A DNA stretch of 64,000 nt from Sulfitobacter sp. JL08 (lineage in GTDB: Bacteria > Pseudomonadota > Alphaproteobacteria > Rhodobacterales > Rhodobacteraceae), in NCBI RefSeq assembly GCF_003352045.1, contig NZ_CP025815.1, forward strand, positions 2,852,001 through 2,916,000, in the 5' to 3' direction. This document shows positions 1 to 10,510 of the stretch, one piece after another. The notes under the pieces were generated by a model. The model had not been told where the DNA came from and ran no database searches. It saw only the letters and a program-made list of their open reading frames with translations. Each line of letters begins with the position of its first letter. Position 1 is the stretch's first letter. A program made the position numbers and the translations under genes.

Positions 1-824
1 CCGTGTTTGGAGCCGATGTCGCCTATCAGAAGTCCCGCGCAGACTGCCATGATCGGTGCAGAGACATGCAACCATACAGCCAACTCGTAGCCTCCAAAGG
101 CAAGGCCGAGAGTGATCAGCACTTCCAAGGAATAATCATCGATCTGCCTCATAACCCGAAAGGTCAGCCAACCGAGGACCAAACCCAGGATAGCCCCGCC
201 CAACGCTTCTTGAATAAACAACACCCCGGCGTCGGCGAGGTTTGCGCCGTGGCCGCCCCCAGTCGGAAAGGCAAATCCAACAAGCACCAAAAAGACGACA
301 TAGCCAACACCGTCGTTAAAAAGGCTTTCTCCAGCTATTTTGGTTTCAAGCGACTTCGGCAGATCGGCTTCCCTGAGCACACCAAGCACCGCAACAGGAT
401 CTGTCGGCGAAATCAGTGCGCCAAAAACAAGTGCCACTATTAAGGGCATACCCGTGATCCAACTAAAGCCGACACCAACAATAGCGGTTGAAACCCCCAC
501 GCCGATAGTCGCCATCAGAAAAATGACGAGCCAGGCTTTTCGCAAATCAGATAATTTGACATGTAGAGCACCGGCGAACAGCAAAAGCCCCAGCATGCCT
601 TCCAGAAGCGCCTCAGAGAATTCCAGTTCGAGTACCTGAGCGCGGATTTGTTCCTCGACTGTCAGAATCGGAAAGAGCGCATCCGTTGCAATAACTGCGA
701 AAGACGTGGCAAGCGCTACGACAAGGATCCCAATCGCTGACGGCAACCTGAGGAAGAGGTAGTTTATTGCTCCGAAGGCTCCGGCCAGCACGATAAGTAG
801 TGATGCGATCTGAAGAATTGACAT
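1..824 (-). CDS. Na+/H+ antiporter (CPA1 type), N-terminal part
   Basis: This gene is read on the minus strand from an ATG at 822-824 and runs off the left edge, so only about the first 274 residues are seen. The translation is almost entirely hydrophobic helices. A segment reading ALISPTDPVAVLGVLRE lies near residue 140, followed by an ESLFNDGVG segment. Both are hallmark motifs of CPA1 sodium/proton exchangers, where the aspartates take part in ion exchange in the inner membrane. A GGG-rich stretch precedes the start. The next gene, yaeQ, is 52 bp upstream on the same strand, so co-transcription is possible. The family is clear; ion specificity is inferred. Confidence 0.85.
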   Translation of the reverse strand, partial: MSILQIASLLIVLAGAFGAINYLFLRLPSAIGILVVALATSFAVIATDALFPILTVEEQIRAQVLELEFSEALLEGMLGLLLFAGALHVKLSDLRKAWLVIFLMATIGVGVSTAIVGVGFSWITGMPLIVALVFGALISPTDPVAVLGVLREADLPKSLETKIAGESLFNDGVGYVVFLVLVGFAFPTGGGHGANLADAGVLFIQEALGGAILGLVLGWLTFRVMRQIDDYSLEVLITLGLAFGGYELAVWLHVSAPIMAVCAGLLIGDIGSKH

Positions 825-876
825 GGCGGTCCCGTCCAGTCTGAGAAAACTGATAAACGCATAATCAGTTGGTCGG

Positions 877-1428
877 CTAGCAATTATGATTATTTTTCCA
901 TTTGACCGGAGTAACGTAAACGATGTCACCATCGACACTGACCATTACTTCGCCGTCCTGAATATTTACCTGCAGCTTCATCGCGCGACTTGCCAGTTTT
1001 GCCAGTTCGCTGGTGTTCTTCTCGGAGAGATTCACGACCTGAAGATTATCAAACCGGGTGGTGCTGTTTTTGATCTTCTCCCACCACATATCAGCCGTCC
1101 TGCCCCCGTATGAATAGATAATCACCTTGCCCGCTTTGCCACATGATTGGCGGACAACCTTCTCGCTCGGAAGGCCTAACGCCACCCATAACTCCAGCTC
1201 GCCACTCAGGCTTTTCTGCCAAATGTCCGGTTCATCATCCGTTGAAAGGCCCTTCGTCATTTCTAATTGCTCATGGGCATTCAGTGCAAAAGCAAGAATA
1301 CGCAGCATTAACCGCTCATCAGTCTCGGAAGGATGTTTGGCAACGGTCAGTTTATGGGTCTCATAATAGTGACGATCCATATCAGAAACGGAGAGTTCAA
1401 CTTTATAGATGGTGGCTTTTTGCGCCAT
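877..1428 (-). CDS. yaeQ: YaeQ family protein
   Basis: The 183-residue product matches the YaeQ family along its whole length as I recall it from E. coli. It has MAQKATIYK at the start, the HPSETDERLMLR block near residue 32, LSTDDEPD near 61, ELWVALGLP near 79 and a C-terminal LQVNIQDGE block. YaeQ has a PD-(D/E)XK nuclease-like fold and an unproven cellular role, once linked to hemolysin expression through RfaH suppression. The length equals the family norm and the ATG is followed directly by the conserved start of the family. Upstream, toward 1691, there is only short non-coding sequence. Confidence 0.9.
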   Translation of the reverse strand: MAQKATIYKVELSVSDMDRHYYETHKLTVAKHPSETDERLMLRILAFALNAHEQLEMTKGLSTDDEPDIWQKSLSGELELWVALGLPSEKVVRQSCGKAGKVIIYSYGGRTADMWWEKIKNSTTRFDNLQVVNLSEKNTSELAKLASRAMKLQVNIQDGEVMVSVDGDIVYVTPVKWKNNHNC

Positions 1429-1691
1429 GATTTGTCCTGAAATAGAAAAGATAGAGATGCCTAATGCTTCTGGTGGCTTTATGAAAGCAGATAAAAAAAG
1501 CCTTGGGAACTCCCGCTCGAAGCCAACGTTCGCTACATCACAGAAACTCGGCTACATAAGCTCGAAAAGCCCTCTTTCCCGCCATTCATGACTTTTGGGC
1601 TTCATCGGTCCAGAGCCCATGACTTTTGGACTCTCCAACCGCGGCACATGGATATAGTAGGGAACTCAGTTTAACATTCGTACTCGCGGCA

Positions 1692-2021
1692 TCATGCCGG
1701 AAGCAAAGCGTTTTGAACCACCTCGTCCCAACCTAAATAGAACTTATCCTGATCGCGTATCACCGGACGGGTCATCACCTTGGGTTGGGCTGATATCTGT
1801 GCCTCTGCCTCCGAATTTTTTAGCCAGTCATTTAACGCCCGATAGTCGTTCGAAGTCCGGTCCACCAGTCGATCGCCGAACTCAACTATCAACTCTGCCA
1901 TTTCCCCCTCACTCAAAGGTTCCGCCCGGACATCGCGGAAAATGACGTCCTTGCCGCCCACCTCCAATGCCTTCTCGCACTTCTGGCAAACGGCACAGGT
2001 CCTCAATCCATAAATTATCAC
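1692..2021 (-). CDS. ArsC/Spx-like thioredoxin-fold protein
   Basis: The 109-residue protein opens with MIIYGLRTC followed by a CAVCQKC cysteine cluster (residues 9-15), which is the position of the redox cysteine in ArsC, YffB and Spx relatives. The C-terminal half carries the LMTRPVI-like block typical of the family (here KVMTRPVIRDQD near residue 82). It is probably a cytoplasmic glutathione- or thiol-dependent reductase. True arsenate reductase activity cannot be told from sequence. A GTG start at 2021 is supported by an AGGAG site about 8 bases upstream. It follows the rsgA fragment with no sign of a shared operon. Confidence 0.75.
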   Translation of the reverse strand: MIIYGLRTCAVCQKCEKALEVGGKDVIFRDVRAEPLSEGEMAELIVEFGDRLVDRTSNDYRALNDWLKNSEAEAQISAQPKVMTRPVIRDQDKFYLGWDEVVQNALLPA

Positions 2022-2103
2022 GTCGAAATCTCCTGTTCAGTGATCTGAGAAGCTCCCCCACTTCATCGTCCATTCCGAGCACAACCTCAACGCCACATGA
2101 GAC

Positions 2104-2513
2104 TCACCGCCGTTTGCCGCGGGCCTTTGCGATCTTGTTGCCGCGTGGACCAGTTTCCGTTGGAGTGTTGTCGCGGTTTTCTTCGCGAAGCTTCCGCCAT
2201 CGGCCAAGTCGCGCAGAATCGAGCTTGCCGGCCGCAACCGCCACCTGAACCGCACAACCCGGTTCGTGCCCGTGGGTGCAATCCCTGAAGTGACATTTGA
2301 CTGCAAGCTCGCTGATCTCCGAGAACAGAATATCCAGCCCGGTCGAAACATCACTTACATGCAGCGTGCGCATTCCCGGCGTATCAATCACCCAGCCACC
2401 GCCTTGGATGGCATGGAGCGAGCGTGATGTCGTTGTGTGGCGCCCCTTGGCATCGTTCTCCCGAATACCGCCGGTAAGTTGCACTTCCTCATGCGGCTTA
2501 CCCTCTGCCAAAA
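2104..2513 (-). pseudogene. rsgA: rsgA 3' fragment (ribosome-associated GTPase)
   Basis: This frame encodes the C-terminal part of the ribosome small-subunit GTPase RsgA. It contains the DAKGRHTTTSR switch block, WVIDTPGMR (G3 motif) and a zinc-binding tail CHFRDCTHGHEPGC. The N-terminal OB fold, the NKxD motif and the P-loop are missing, so it cannot be a working GTPase. The ORF begins at a TTG inside the junction with the DUF6880 gene and has no start region of its own. It is the left-over of a deletion or recombination that joined two genes near position 2510. The full-length rsgA is presumably elsewhere in the genome. Confidence 0.85.
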
Positions 2514-3923
2514 GGACGTCTTTCGATCGTGCCGCACTTTTAGACTTTCAAGATAACGCAGGTGCGACGCGAACGACCCGTAGTCGCCGATCTCGCCATC
2601 AACTGCGGCGCAGTCCATCAGATGATCGGCTGCATGGCCATAACGGGTTGAGCGCCCCTCAGTCAGCGCATAATCGATCATGGCCCGCCACAGCAAAACT
2701 GCCGCCAAGGGATACTTCTCCCGCAGGGCTTCTGCAGCTGGTGTCAGGATGTGGTAGAGATCCCCATCCAGCTCATCAGCACGCGTCTCGATCAGGCGCG
2801 CAGCACAGGACAAATCCGGCCAGTCCAGAAAGAATACCAATGCTAAATGCAGATCCTCAAAACTAAGAGCCTTGGCCTTTGCGCGATCCTCCGCCTCAAT
2901 ATCATCAAAATCCGGTAGGACTTTGAGATAATGCCGCAGGAGGTCCGGGTTGAGCGTCCCGCAGAAGCGTTCCCATCGATGGGCCTGAGCTTCGTCGATC
3001 CGATCAAGTGCAATCAGACAGGCAATATACGCCGCATCCCATTCCCTTTGACCAAACGCGCGTCTAGTCAGGTCTGCACTTGTCAGCGTGTTAAGCGCCT
3101 CATTGGCTTGTCCCTGCGACAGCAAAAGTCGTGCGACCTCGGCGGCAATATCGGGACGCGCTAGATCATGCTTCGAATACTGAGCAATATAGGCCGCATT
3201 ATCGCCTTGGGCCTCAGCGATCTCTTGCAGACACATCTTGGTCAGGCGATCTTTTCGATCGCTCGCGTAATTGCCGCTGTCGCTGCGCAGATCACGCAGA
3301 AACACGAGTGCCTCATGGTCGTCTGACGGCTCTTCGGCGGGCATCTTTCCATAGGCTTTCACCAAGCCTTTTAGGTGCTCTAAGCCGTCGTCTCCCAGCG
3401 TCGGCGCAAGCCGTCCGATAATTCCGTCAAATTCGCCATAGCCGTTATCACGCAAGGCATCCCAAATGCGGGATGCCAAAGCTGTTGGATCGAGAACTGC
3501 ACGGGGGCCAATATCTTCAAACCTCAACGCTGCAGACCGAAAGACATCGCCGACATCGCCGCGGCTGTCATCCACCCGCTCGTAGACCGACGGTGCTAGC
3601 TCGATGAACTGCCACAGCAAATCAAAAGCTTCTGTCGGCTCTTCAGGTGCTATTTTTTCGGTGATCATGTCCAATTGGGTGTCGAGGTCTTTGATCAGGG
3701 ATTTGCGCTTGCGCCACCCGACAAAGCTGGTCGATTTGCGCAGCGACCCGAGCCGCTTTCGCACATCGCGTGCAAGTTCTGTCGGACCAACATTGTGGCT
3801 CAATTCAAGCCGCAGCCGTCGCTTTATCTCGGCGCTGCCAGTGCTGACCTCAAGCAACAGGTCGGCCAGACGTTCGGCGCCCAGCGCGGTCAGATTATCC
3901 TTGTTGAGGGTCTTTTTCGACAT
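2388..3923 (-). CDS. DUF6880-family protein with out-of-frame rsgA tail
   Basis: The first roughly 472 of 511 residues form a mostly helical, TPR-like protein of the DUF6880 type, with an N-terminal helical region (ERLADLLLEVS, KRRLRLEL) and repeated helical pairs (ARLLLSQGQANEALNTL). The natural family end, seen here as HDRKTSFW near residue 465-472, is followed by 39 residues that are simply the rsgA fragment read in another frame. The protein has therefore lost its last few residues and stop codon and gained a foreign basic tail. It has no signal peptide. The function is unknown. It may still fold, since only the extreme C terminus changed. Confidence 0.7.
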   Translation of the reverse strand: MSKKTLNKDNLTALGAERLADLLLEVSTGSAEIKRRLRLELSHNVGPTELARDVRKRLGSLRKSTSFVGWRKRKSLIKDLDTQLDMITEKIAPEEPTEAFDLLWQFIELAPSVYERVDDSRGDVGDVFRSAALRFEDIGPRAVLDPTALASRIWDALRDNGYGEFDGIIGRLAPTLGDDGLEHLKGLVKAYGKMPAEEPSDDHEALVFLRDLRSDSGNYASDRKDRLTKMCLQEIAEAQGDNAAYIAQYSKHDLARPDIAAEVARLLLSQGQANEALNTLTSADLTRRAFGQREWDAAYIACLIALDRIDEAQAHRWERFCGTLNPDLLRHYLKVLPDFDDIEAEDRAKAKALSFEDLHLALVFFLDWPDLSCAARLIETRADELDGDLYHILTPAAEALREKYPLAAVLLWRAMIDYALTEGRSTRYGHAADHLMDCAAVDGEIGDYGSFASHLRYLESLKVRHDRKTSFWQRVSRMRKCNLPAVFGRTMPRGATQRHHARSMPSKAVAG

Positions 3924-3954
3924 GGAGGCTTTTTGCCATCGGTCACAGAGAAAG

Positions 3955-4135
3955 GAAAGGACGGCTCCGTCACGGGTGTCCGTGGTCTGCGGGGCCGGAT
4001 GGTGGTGAGGCCGGGCGCACCCTCAGCGACGCGCTGACTGTCCTGGAAAGTATCGTTGCAGACGAAACCAACGCACCTGAATTTGACGCTTTGCAGTTTG
4101 AAACCCAAACAACGGTGCAAAAGGTCAGACAGTGA
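3955..4135 (+). pseudogene. possible 3' remnant of an unidentified gene
   Basis: On the plus strand one frame stays open for about 60 codons and ends at TGA 4133-4135. Its last 45 residues have protein-like composition (LSDALTVLESIVADE, then ALQFETQTTVQKVRQ). There is no start codon with a ribosome site and I recognise no family. It may be the end of a gene whose front was lost. Alternatively it is chance coding in a short intergenic region. Confidence 0.2.
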
Positions 4136-4140
4136 AGTCT

Positions 4141-4536
4141 TTACGTTTGAGAACAGCCAATTAGAAGCGTTTCCATGGTCGTGTGATGACGTCTTTTCAT
4201 CAATCGGGATTTCGCGACTTCAAGCTTTAAACGCGCGGTCTCCAACTGGAGCATTGCTCTCTCGCGTTGCTTGTACAACCGCCGAACATTGGAGCCCGGG
4301 TTCCCTATTATCGCGACGTGGGCTTGGCGAGTTTCTGGAAACCAACTCATAGCTTTTAAAGTCGAAAGATTCCAAGCATTGTCGGCTACCACGTATTTGC
4401 GATATGCTAGTTCAAGGGCTCGACGTCTGGTTTGCAATTCGACAAGCATATAGTCCCCTCCACGATCTACGATCCACTTAAGTCTAGGGTAAACTCGTGC
4501 GGCGTTTGTATCAACTGTTGAGGGCACCGAGAGCAT
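4141..4536 (-). CDS. hypothetical protein, basic coiled coil
   Basis: This 131-residue ORF has an ATG start and no recognisable domain. The C-terminal half is rich in Arg, Lys, Leu and Glu in a helical pattern (residues about 85-118), which suggests a coiled coil or a nucleic-acid-binding helix. No signal peptide or membrane segment is seen. It lies between the DUF6880 gene and an IS3 remnant, so it may itself be part of accessory DNA. No strong ribosome site precedes the ATG. A spurious ORF is possible. Confidence 0.4.
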   Translation of the reverse strand: MLSVPSTVDTNAARVYPRLKWIVDRGGDYMLVELQTRRRALELAYRKYVVADNAWNLSTLKAMSWFPETRQAHVAIIGNPGSNVRRLYKQRERAMLQLETARLKLEVAKSRLMKRRHHTTMETLLIGCSQT

Positions 4537-4579
4537 GAAGGCCTGGGTCTACTTATTCTTGAATTGCCTACAAATAGAC

Positions 4580-4820
4580 GGTCAGGATCGTGCTGGACGG
4601 GTTAAAATCCGTTTTTGTCCCGCGGAGCAGTCGTGCGCTGCAGTCTGAATCAAGGCCTGCCAAGAAGATTTAAACATGGGAAGTTTCGTGGGGGAGCATG
4701 CGAGCTCAAATCGAATTACTTCGGAAAAATCGTCATACATGCTACGCAAGCACGCTGCCCCCACACCACTTTAAATTGTGGCAAAACTATGTCTATCCCG
4801 TTTTAGGAAACAATCTGTTT
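4580..4820 (+). mobile_element. IS3-family transposase remnant, copy 1
   Basis: The plus strand encodes a scrap of an IS3 orfA protein (RIVLDGL, then residues recalling the helix-turn-helix of IS911-like transposases), broken by frameshifts and a stop after AKKI. About 240 bp are close to identical with 32932-33172, with many shared peculiar runs such as GGGAAGTTTCGTGGGGGAG. No terminal inverted repeats could be found. The rest of the gap to 5071 shows no gene. Confidence 0.6.
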
Positions 4821-5071
4821 TCAAACCGCGACTTATAGTGCTGGTTTTCTTCATGTGCTTCGGGGTCAAAGTGAAATCTAGAACGGCTCAAAGTGGCAAT
4901 ACTGGCACTACCGGTTTTCGACACCTCGCCGCCGAACATCAATCGGCGCAACCAGCCCAAGGCAAATGCACAATTAGACAATTCGAGCAACTTCGATCGT
5001 CTTTCTTCGCTGAAGTTGAGAATAGGTCAACAGAAATCCGAGAAAACATGCGGAAACGGCGCTCGACCAAG
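4821..5071. other. non-coding gap with no recognised feature
   Basis: The stretch between the IS3 remnant and the ChaC-like gene holds only short unsupported ORFs. Nothing resembles a tRNA, a terminator or a conserved domain. Confidence 0.5.
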
Positions 5072-5800
5072 TTACTTTCGGAATGCACGAGCAGAAGCGT
5101 GCAGTCTCTTCATGTCATCGTCTTGGATGCCCAATTCGTCTAGATGCATGACCAACGACTGAAGGTAATCGAAATTTGGGCCAAGCCCGCCTTCGGCGAC
5201 TGCAATCATCCGAGCCGCTTCCTCGACGGTCAGATGCGGCATATAGCAGCGGTTCGTTCGGTCCATGACGAAGACCAATGCTTCTACTGACCCTTGAGAC
5301 GTTTCAACTTCGTGAAACACAGGACAGTAAGCACCGGCAAACATCTCCCTGTGCCACATGAATTTTGTCTCGCGATCCACTAAATCTGCAGCGATCCTGA
5401 AGGCAACACCGTCACATTGCCCACCTTGATCAAGCGCGGCCATAAGCCCGGGCCGATCATGGCTGCCGCGGCCGCCTTCCAGCAGCATACAAAAACTGCG
5501 ACGCCAGCCTGATAAACCGCCACGCCGGTATTCTTCGACATAAACCGCAGGATCCCAGATCAAAGAGCCATAGGCGAAAACCCAAAGATCCCGAGACCAT
5601 CGTCCCGCTAGGACCGTTTGGCGATTGGCTTCTCGCGCGTCGTGGTCCATGCGCCATCCCGGTGGCCAACCCTCGGCCTCAGCTTGCTTATCCAGTTCAT
5701 CGAAATATTCATGCCCGAAACGCATCTCCGAGGACTCTGGATGGGTGATTAGATCGCGAAGGGCGGGGGTGTGTTGAAAGACATGTTCTGGAAAAGGCAT
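5072..5800 (-). CDS. ChaC-like gamma-glutamylcyclotransferase
   Basis: The protein (242 residues from the ATG at 5800) carries the diagnostic WVFAYGSLIWDP block with YGSL at residues 77-80. This forms the substrate pocket of gamma-glutamylcyclotransferases. The HREMFAGAY block downstream contains the likely catalytic glutamate. The glutathione-specific ChaC class cleaves glutathione to 5-oxoproline and Cys-Gly in the cytoplasm. Length is close to E. coli ChaC (about 230). A start 25 codons upstream at 5875 is open, but the extra residues look unlike the family, so 5800 is preferred. It is not in an obvious operon. Confidence 0.85.
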   Translation of the reverse strand: MPFPEHVFQHTPALRDLITHPESSEMRFGHEYFDELDKQAEAEGWPPGWRMDHDAREANRQTVLAGRWSRDLWVFAYGSLIWDPAVYVEEYRRGGLSGWRRSFCMLLEGGRGSHDRPGLMAALDQGGQCDGVAFRIAADLVDRETKFMWHREMFAGAYCPVFHEVETSQGSVEALVFVMDRTNRCYMPHLTVEEAARMIAVAEGGLGPNFDYLQSLVMHLDELGIQDDDMKRLHASARAFRK

Positions 5801-6041
5801 AGAGCAGTCTTGTTGGTTTTCAGCACCGATGACCAGAGTAGAATGCGCTGCAGGACACCGTCGCCAAAAAAGCATCAGGAAGCGTGCGGGGTAATCCGTA
5901 GATCATCATGTCACAATCTCCTTGTGCATTGATCCTGCTGTTTCGTGCATCAGACCCGTCAATGCAACAAATCAGCTGACCCCGCCTGACCGCTCAGATG
6001 ATGCGTGACAAGAATGCAATCAAGCGAGTAAGTATGTATTC

Positions 6042-6218
6042 ATGAAACAAATCCCAAAGAAAACGACAGATGATGCCTTAATTCAGGAGTTTCTGAACAA
6101 AGGCGGCAAGGTGGACATCGGAAAAACCAAACCGCTAAAAGCCGAACTGGGTTTGAGTAACAATGTTTGGAACAACAAGCTGACCAAAGAAGAAAAGTCG
6201 GCACGGGATAAGAAGTGA
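6042..6218 (+). CDS. small conserved protein, 58 residues (copy 1)
   Basis: This short gene encodes a charged 58-residue protein with DDALIQEFLNKGGKV near residue 10 and WNNKLTKEEKSARDKK at the end. A close relative lies at 13369-13548. The two agree at about 43 of 58 positions, with synonymous differences, which shows the reading frame is under selection. There is no signal peptide or known domain, and function is unknown. Two copies in one island of stress-type genes suggest a small cytoplasmic stress or nucleic-acid-binding role, which is inference only. Confidence 0.7.
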   Translation: MKQIPKKTTDDALIQEFLNKGGKVDIGKTKPLKAELGLSNNVWNNKLTKEEKSARDKK

Positions 6219-6398
6219 TCTAGTGCGCCAGAAGCAGATTTGCCCACATTTGAAACTTGCTTTTTTGTGGCGCACCGAGCCGCGCATGTAACGGGTGGCT
6301 GCCTTTGCGGCAGCATCCGATTTGAAGCCGACGTTTTTTTGCAGAATGGTTGTCCCGGATGCTGATCGAGAGTTCTTTGCGGTCCATTTTGCCATCAC
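6135..6398 (-). CDS. hypothetical small basic protein
   Basis: The minus-strand ORF starts GTG-ATG at 6393-6398 with an AAAGG site 8 bases upstream. Its first 50 residues look protein-like (KNSRSASGTTILQKNVGFKSDAAAKAATRY, in two blocks). The end overlaps the convergent 58-residue gene, and the last 35 residues are hydrophobic and odd, so the true protein may be shorter or damaged at the 3' side. No family was recognised. Confidence 0.35.
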   Translation of the reverse strand: MMAKWTAKNSRSASGTTILQKNVGFKSDAAAKAATRYMRGSVRHKKASFKCGQICFWRTRSLLIPCRLFFFGQLVVPNIVTQTQFGF

Positions 6399-6946
6399 AC
6401 CTGTTGCCTTTACAGAAGCCCCCCCTCTAAAAGTAAACTCGGAAAAATCTGTCTACCCACGCCGGTCCCCTGACCTGAATGCTTTGAACTTTTATACCCC
6501 CCCTTCGCAGGTATCTGGTCTATCCTTAGTGCAAGTCATTGCTGGTTTCCTGGTCGCTCCGATCAGTTATCTGACGGGATAGACTACAGGCTTGTAGGTT
6601 TTCACATAAGCGCTCCCCTGCAATATTACCAAAGCGGACGCTTAAAGTTCAGAACGGCTAGGTCTGGTACGCGGACAAACCGAACCTGTGCAGCTGCAGC
6701 TATTGCTGACGCAGAAAGCACTCGCAATTGCGGCATGGCTATCGTTGTGCCGCAAAGCAATTCACCAAAGCGGCCATGATCTTGGCGCGCGTCAAAGTAC
6801 GGCTTTCCTGCTTGCGCGGAGAAGTTGCCAATCAGTCCCAAATTTCTGTATTTACTGCACTAATTATTTCTATCTACATCTTGTATTCCGCATTACCCGG
6901 GGCCATTTCTGCATTAGGCGAAACACTGTGGATCGCCAATTCTCTG
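6399..6946. other. intergenic gap with mosaic repeat debris
   Basis: No gene is supported here. Around 6640-6790 there are pieces (GCGGACAAACCGAAC, TTGCGGCATGGCT, CGCAAAGCAATTCACCAAAGCGG) that resemble the dispersed intergenic repeats seen near 20300, 35950 and 51100. The promoter of the EF-hand gene should lie in the last 100 bases, but no clear consensus was identified. Confidence 0.4.
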
Positions 6947-7207
6947 ATGGGTAGAAAAATGAGTAGAGTCGCCATTGGTGCTCTTCTCGCGACCTTCGTA
7001 GCCTTCTCGGCTCATGCCATGAACCCCGAGATCGATACTGACGGGGACGGAAAAGCATCCCTCGTTGAGCTTCAAACGGTCTTTCCCGAACTCGCCGAAG
7101 ATCTGTTTCTGGAAATAGATACCAACGCCGATGGTCTGGTGGATGATGAAGAAATGATGATCGCGGTTGAAACCGAGATGATCCCCGGCATCGAAATGGA
7201 CGCATAA
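6947..7207 (+). CDS. secreted EF-hand calcium-binding protein
   Basis: The 86-residue product has a short basic N terminus (MGRKMSRV), a hydrophobic core and an AHA-type signal cleavage site near residue 24. Two canonical EF-hand loops follow: DTDGDGKASLVE at residues 30-41 and DTNADGLVDDEE at 58-69, each with Asp/Asn at positions 1, 3 and 5 and Glu at 12. It should bind two calcium ions in the periplasm. The start could also be the ATG at 6959. A short gap separates it from the SPW gene downstream, so the two may be co-transcribed. Confidence 0.8.
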   Translation: MGRKMSRVAIGALLATFVAFSAHAMNPEIDTDGDGKASLVELQTVFPELAEDLFLEIDTNADGLVDDEEMMIAVETEMIPGIEMDA

Positions 7208-7230
7208 CACCTAGCCTTGGAGATTGTGCA

Positions 7231-7593
7231 ATGCACACGCATGACAAGTTCAGATGGGTCTTCGCAAGTTTGGGCCTCTGGCTGATCGTTTCACCCTTCC
7301 TGCTCCTCGGCGGTGAAAAATCTCTGATGAACGCAAGGATCGGTGAGACGGCAGTCCTAATGCTTGGTGGTCTGGTGGCGCTTTGGATGGCGTGTTTGAA
7401 CCACCCCCGGCAAGACCTAATGCAAGCGATCGCCGGTCTGACATTGGGTTCGTCGTTGATCGCAGCGCCGCTGGCGTTTGATCTCAACGAAAGCTCCGTG
7501 GCTGTCTGGAACGCTCAAGTGATTGGTTCTGTGTTTGTGCTGAGCGCTCTTTTCGAGTTCTACGACCACTGGGCAGGCCACAACGCCCAGTGA
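7231..7593 (+). CDS. SPW-repeat membrane protein
   Basis: This 120-residue protein has about four hydrophobic helices. GLWLIVSPFLL near residue 15 and AVWNAQVIGSVFVL near 92 fit the SPW family, whose repeats carry a Ser-Pro-Trp motif at a helix end. Here the first motif reads SPF and the second half keeps the typical A-x-W-N segment. Family members are small inner-membrane proteins of unknown role, often near stress genes. It starts 23 bp after the EF-hand gene and is followed by a strong hairpin. Confidence 0.75.
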   Translation: MHTHDKFRWVFASLGLWLIVSPFLLLGGEKSLMNARIGETAVLMLGGLVALWMACLNHPRQDLMQAIAGLTLGSSLIAAPLAFDLNESSVAVWNAQVIGSVFVLSALFEFYDHWAGHNAQ

Positions 7594-7603
7594 AACTTCA
7601 GGA

Positions 7604-7624
7604 GTGGGGCGATTGTCGCCCCAC
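7604..7624 (+). terminator. perfect GC-rich hairpin after the SPW gene
   Basis: GTGGGGCGA, loop TTG, TCGCCCCAC form a perfect 9-bp stem 10 bases after the SPW stop codon. No T tract follows. It could terminate weakly, stabilise the upstream mRNA, or lower expression of the CBS gene that begins 45 bases later. Confidence 0.5.
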
Positions 7625-7668
7625 CCACCTCCAACTCGGAGCCTATTGCGCCTCGTGAGGACCACACC

Positions 7669-8103
7669 GTGACAATCAAGAAGCTTCTAAAGGACCCAAA
7701 GGTAGGCCTGCGGACAATTGCGCCAACCGCACAGATCGCGCAGGCCATCACCATGCTGGCTGCGGACGATACCTCGGCCCTCTTGGTGACAAATGACAAC
7801 CAAACGGTTGATGGCATTCTATCGAGCAGAGATATCGTTAAATACCTTGACGACCACAAGCAGGTCTCGGACGAAATTCTCGTGCTGGACGTGATGACAA
7901 AGGAGGTCATCACTTGCAATTTAATAGAACCTGTCCAGCGGCTTGAGCTGCTGATGACCCGAAACAATGTCCGCCACATCCCGATCACGGATGCCGGTGC
8001 CCCTGTCGCTCTGATCAGCATCATCGATGTAACCCGTCACCGCCTCTCTCTGGCCGAAGGCGAGTTGTCACAGATGCGCGATTTTGTCAGCGGTGCCAGC
8101 TAA
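7669..8103 (+). CDS. CBS-domain pair protein
   Basis: The 144 residues form two tandem CBS motifs: the first about residues 10-65 (TIAPTAQIAQAITMLAADD, VDGILSSRDIVKYL) and the second about 72-130 (VMTKEVITCNLIEPVQR, HIPITDAG, ALISIIDVTRH). Stand-alone CBS pairs bind adenine nucleotides and regulate partner proteins in the cytoplasm. The start is GTG at 7669, preceded by GAGG. It lies between the SPW gene and a small lysine-rich gene in the stress-type island. The ligand is unknown. Confidence 0.85.
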   Translation: MTIKKLLKDPKVGLRTIAPTAQIAQAITMLAADDTSALLVTNDNQTVDGILSSRDIVKYLDDHKQVSDEILVLDVMTKEVITCNLIEPVQRLELLMTRNNVRHIPITDAGAPVALISIIDVTRHRLSLAEGELSQMRDFVSGAS

Positions 8104-8190
8104 TGCCTTCGGCCCTCGTCGCCATCGTTCTCGAAATTGAGCGTGTCGATTGTTTCGGCATGAAACCAACCAACACTAAAAGGAAAGACA

Positions 8191-8328
8191 ATGACAAAAG
8201 GTAAAGGCGGCAAACGCGGCAATAAGGAAGCCAAGAAACCGAAGCAGGAAAAGCCCAATGTCAAGGCCACAGCCAATTCCCTCGCAGGCAAGCCTGCACT
8301 GGAGATTGGTGGAAAGAAGCTGACGTAA
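8191..8328 (+). CDS. 45-residue lysine-rich protein
   Basis: An ATG with an AAAGGAAAG site just upstream opens a 45-codon gene. The product is very basic at its N terminus (KGKGGKRGNKEAKKPKQEKP) and ends in a conserved-looking IGGKKLT. Similar short proteins are known to me from Rhodobacterales genomes as hypothetical. It could bind RNA or DNA, or be a stress peptide. It sits directly before groES, 174 bp upstream. Confidence 0.6.
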   Translation: MTKGKGGKRGNKEAKKPKQEKPNVKATANSLAGKPALEIGGKKLT

Positions 8329-8502
8329 CTTTGGATCGCCCCTGCGGTGATTAAAAACCGCCACGCGACAAATGCGCCGCAAAACTGAATGGAGCACGCG
8401 AAAGGCTCGCGCGCTCCTGCAAAGGCACTGAAAAGTGGCAAGCGCCATTGCATCTGAATTTTGGCCATACCCATGGAACCCTCTAGAAGGAGCAATTCCA
8501 AA

Positions 8503-10450
<1,948 letters not shown>

Positions 10451-10510
10451 ATGGTTACCCCGGACAAAAGGCGACTTATTTGGCGAAGGAAAGCAAAAAC
10501 GCGTCGGTAC

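Noticed and set aside
8341-8500. Possible CIRCE or heat-shock promoter before groES
   Set aside because: No TTAGCACTC-N9-GAGTGCTAA pattern and no convincing sigma-32 boxes could be read.
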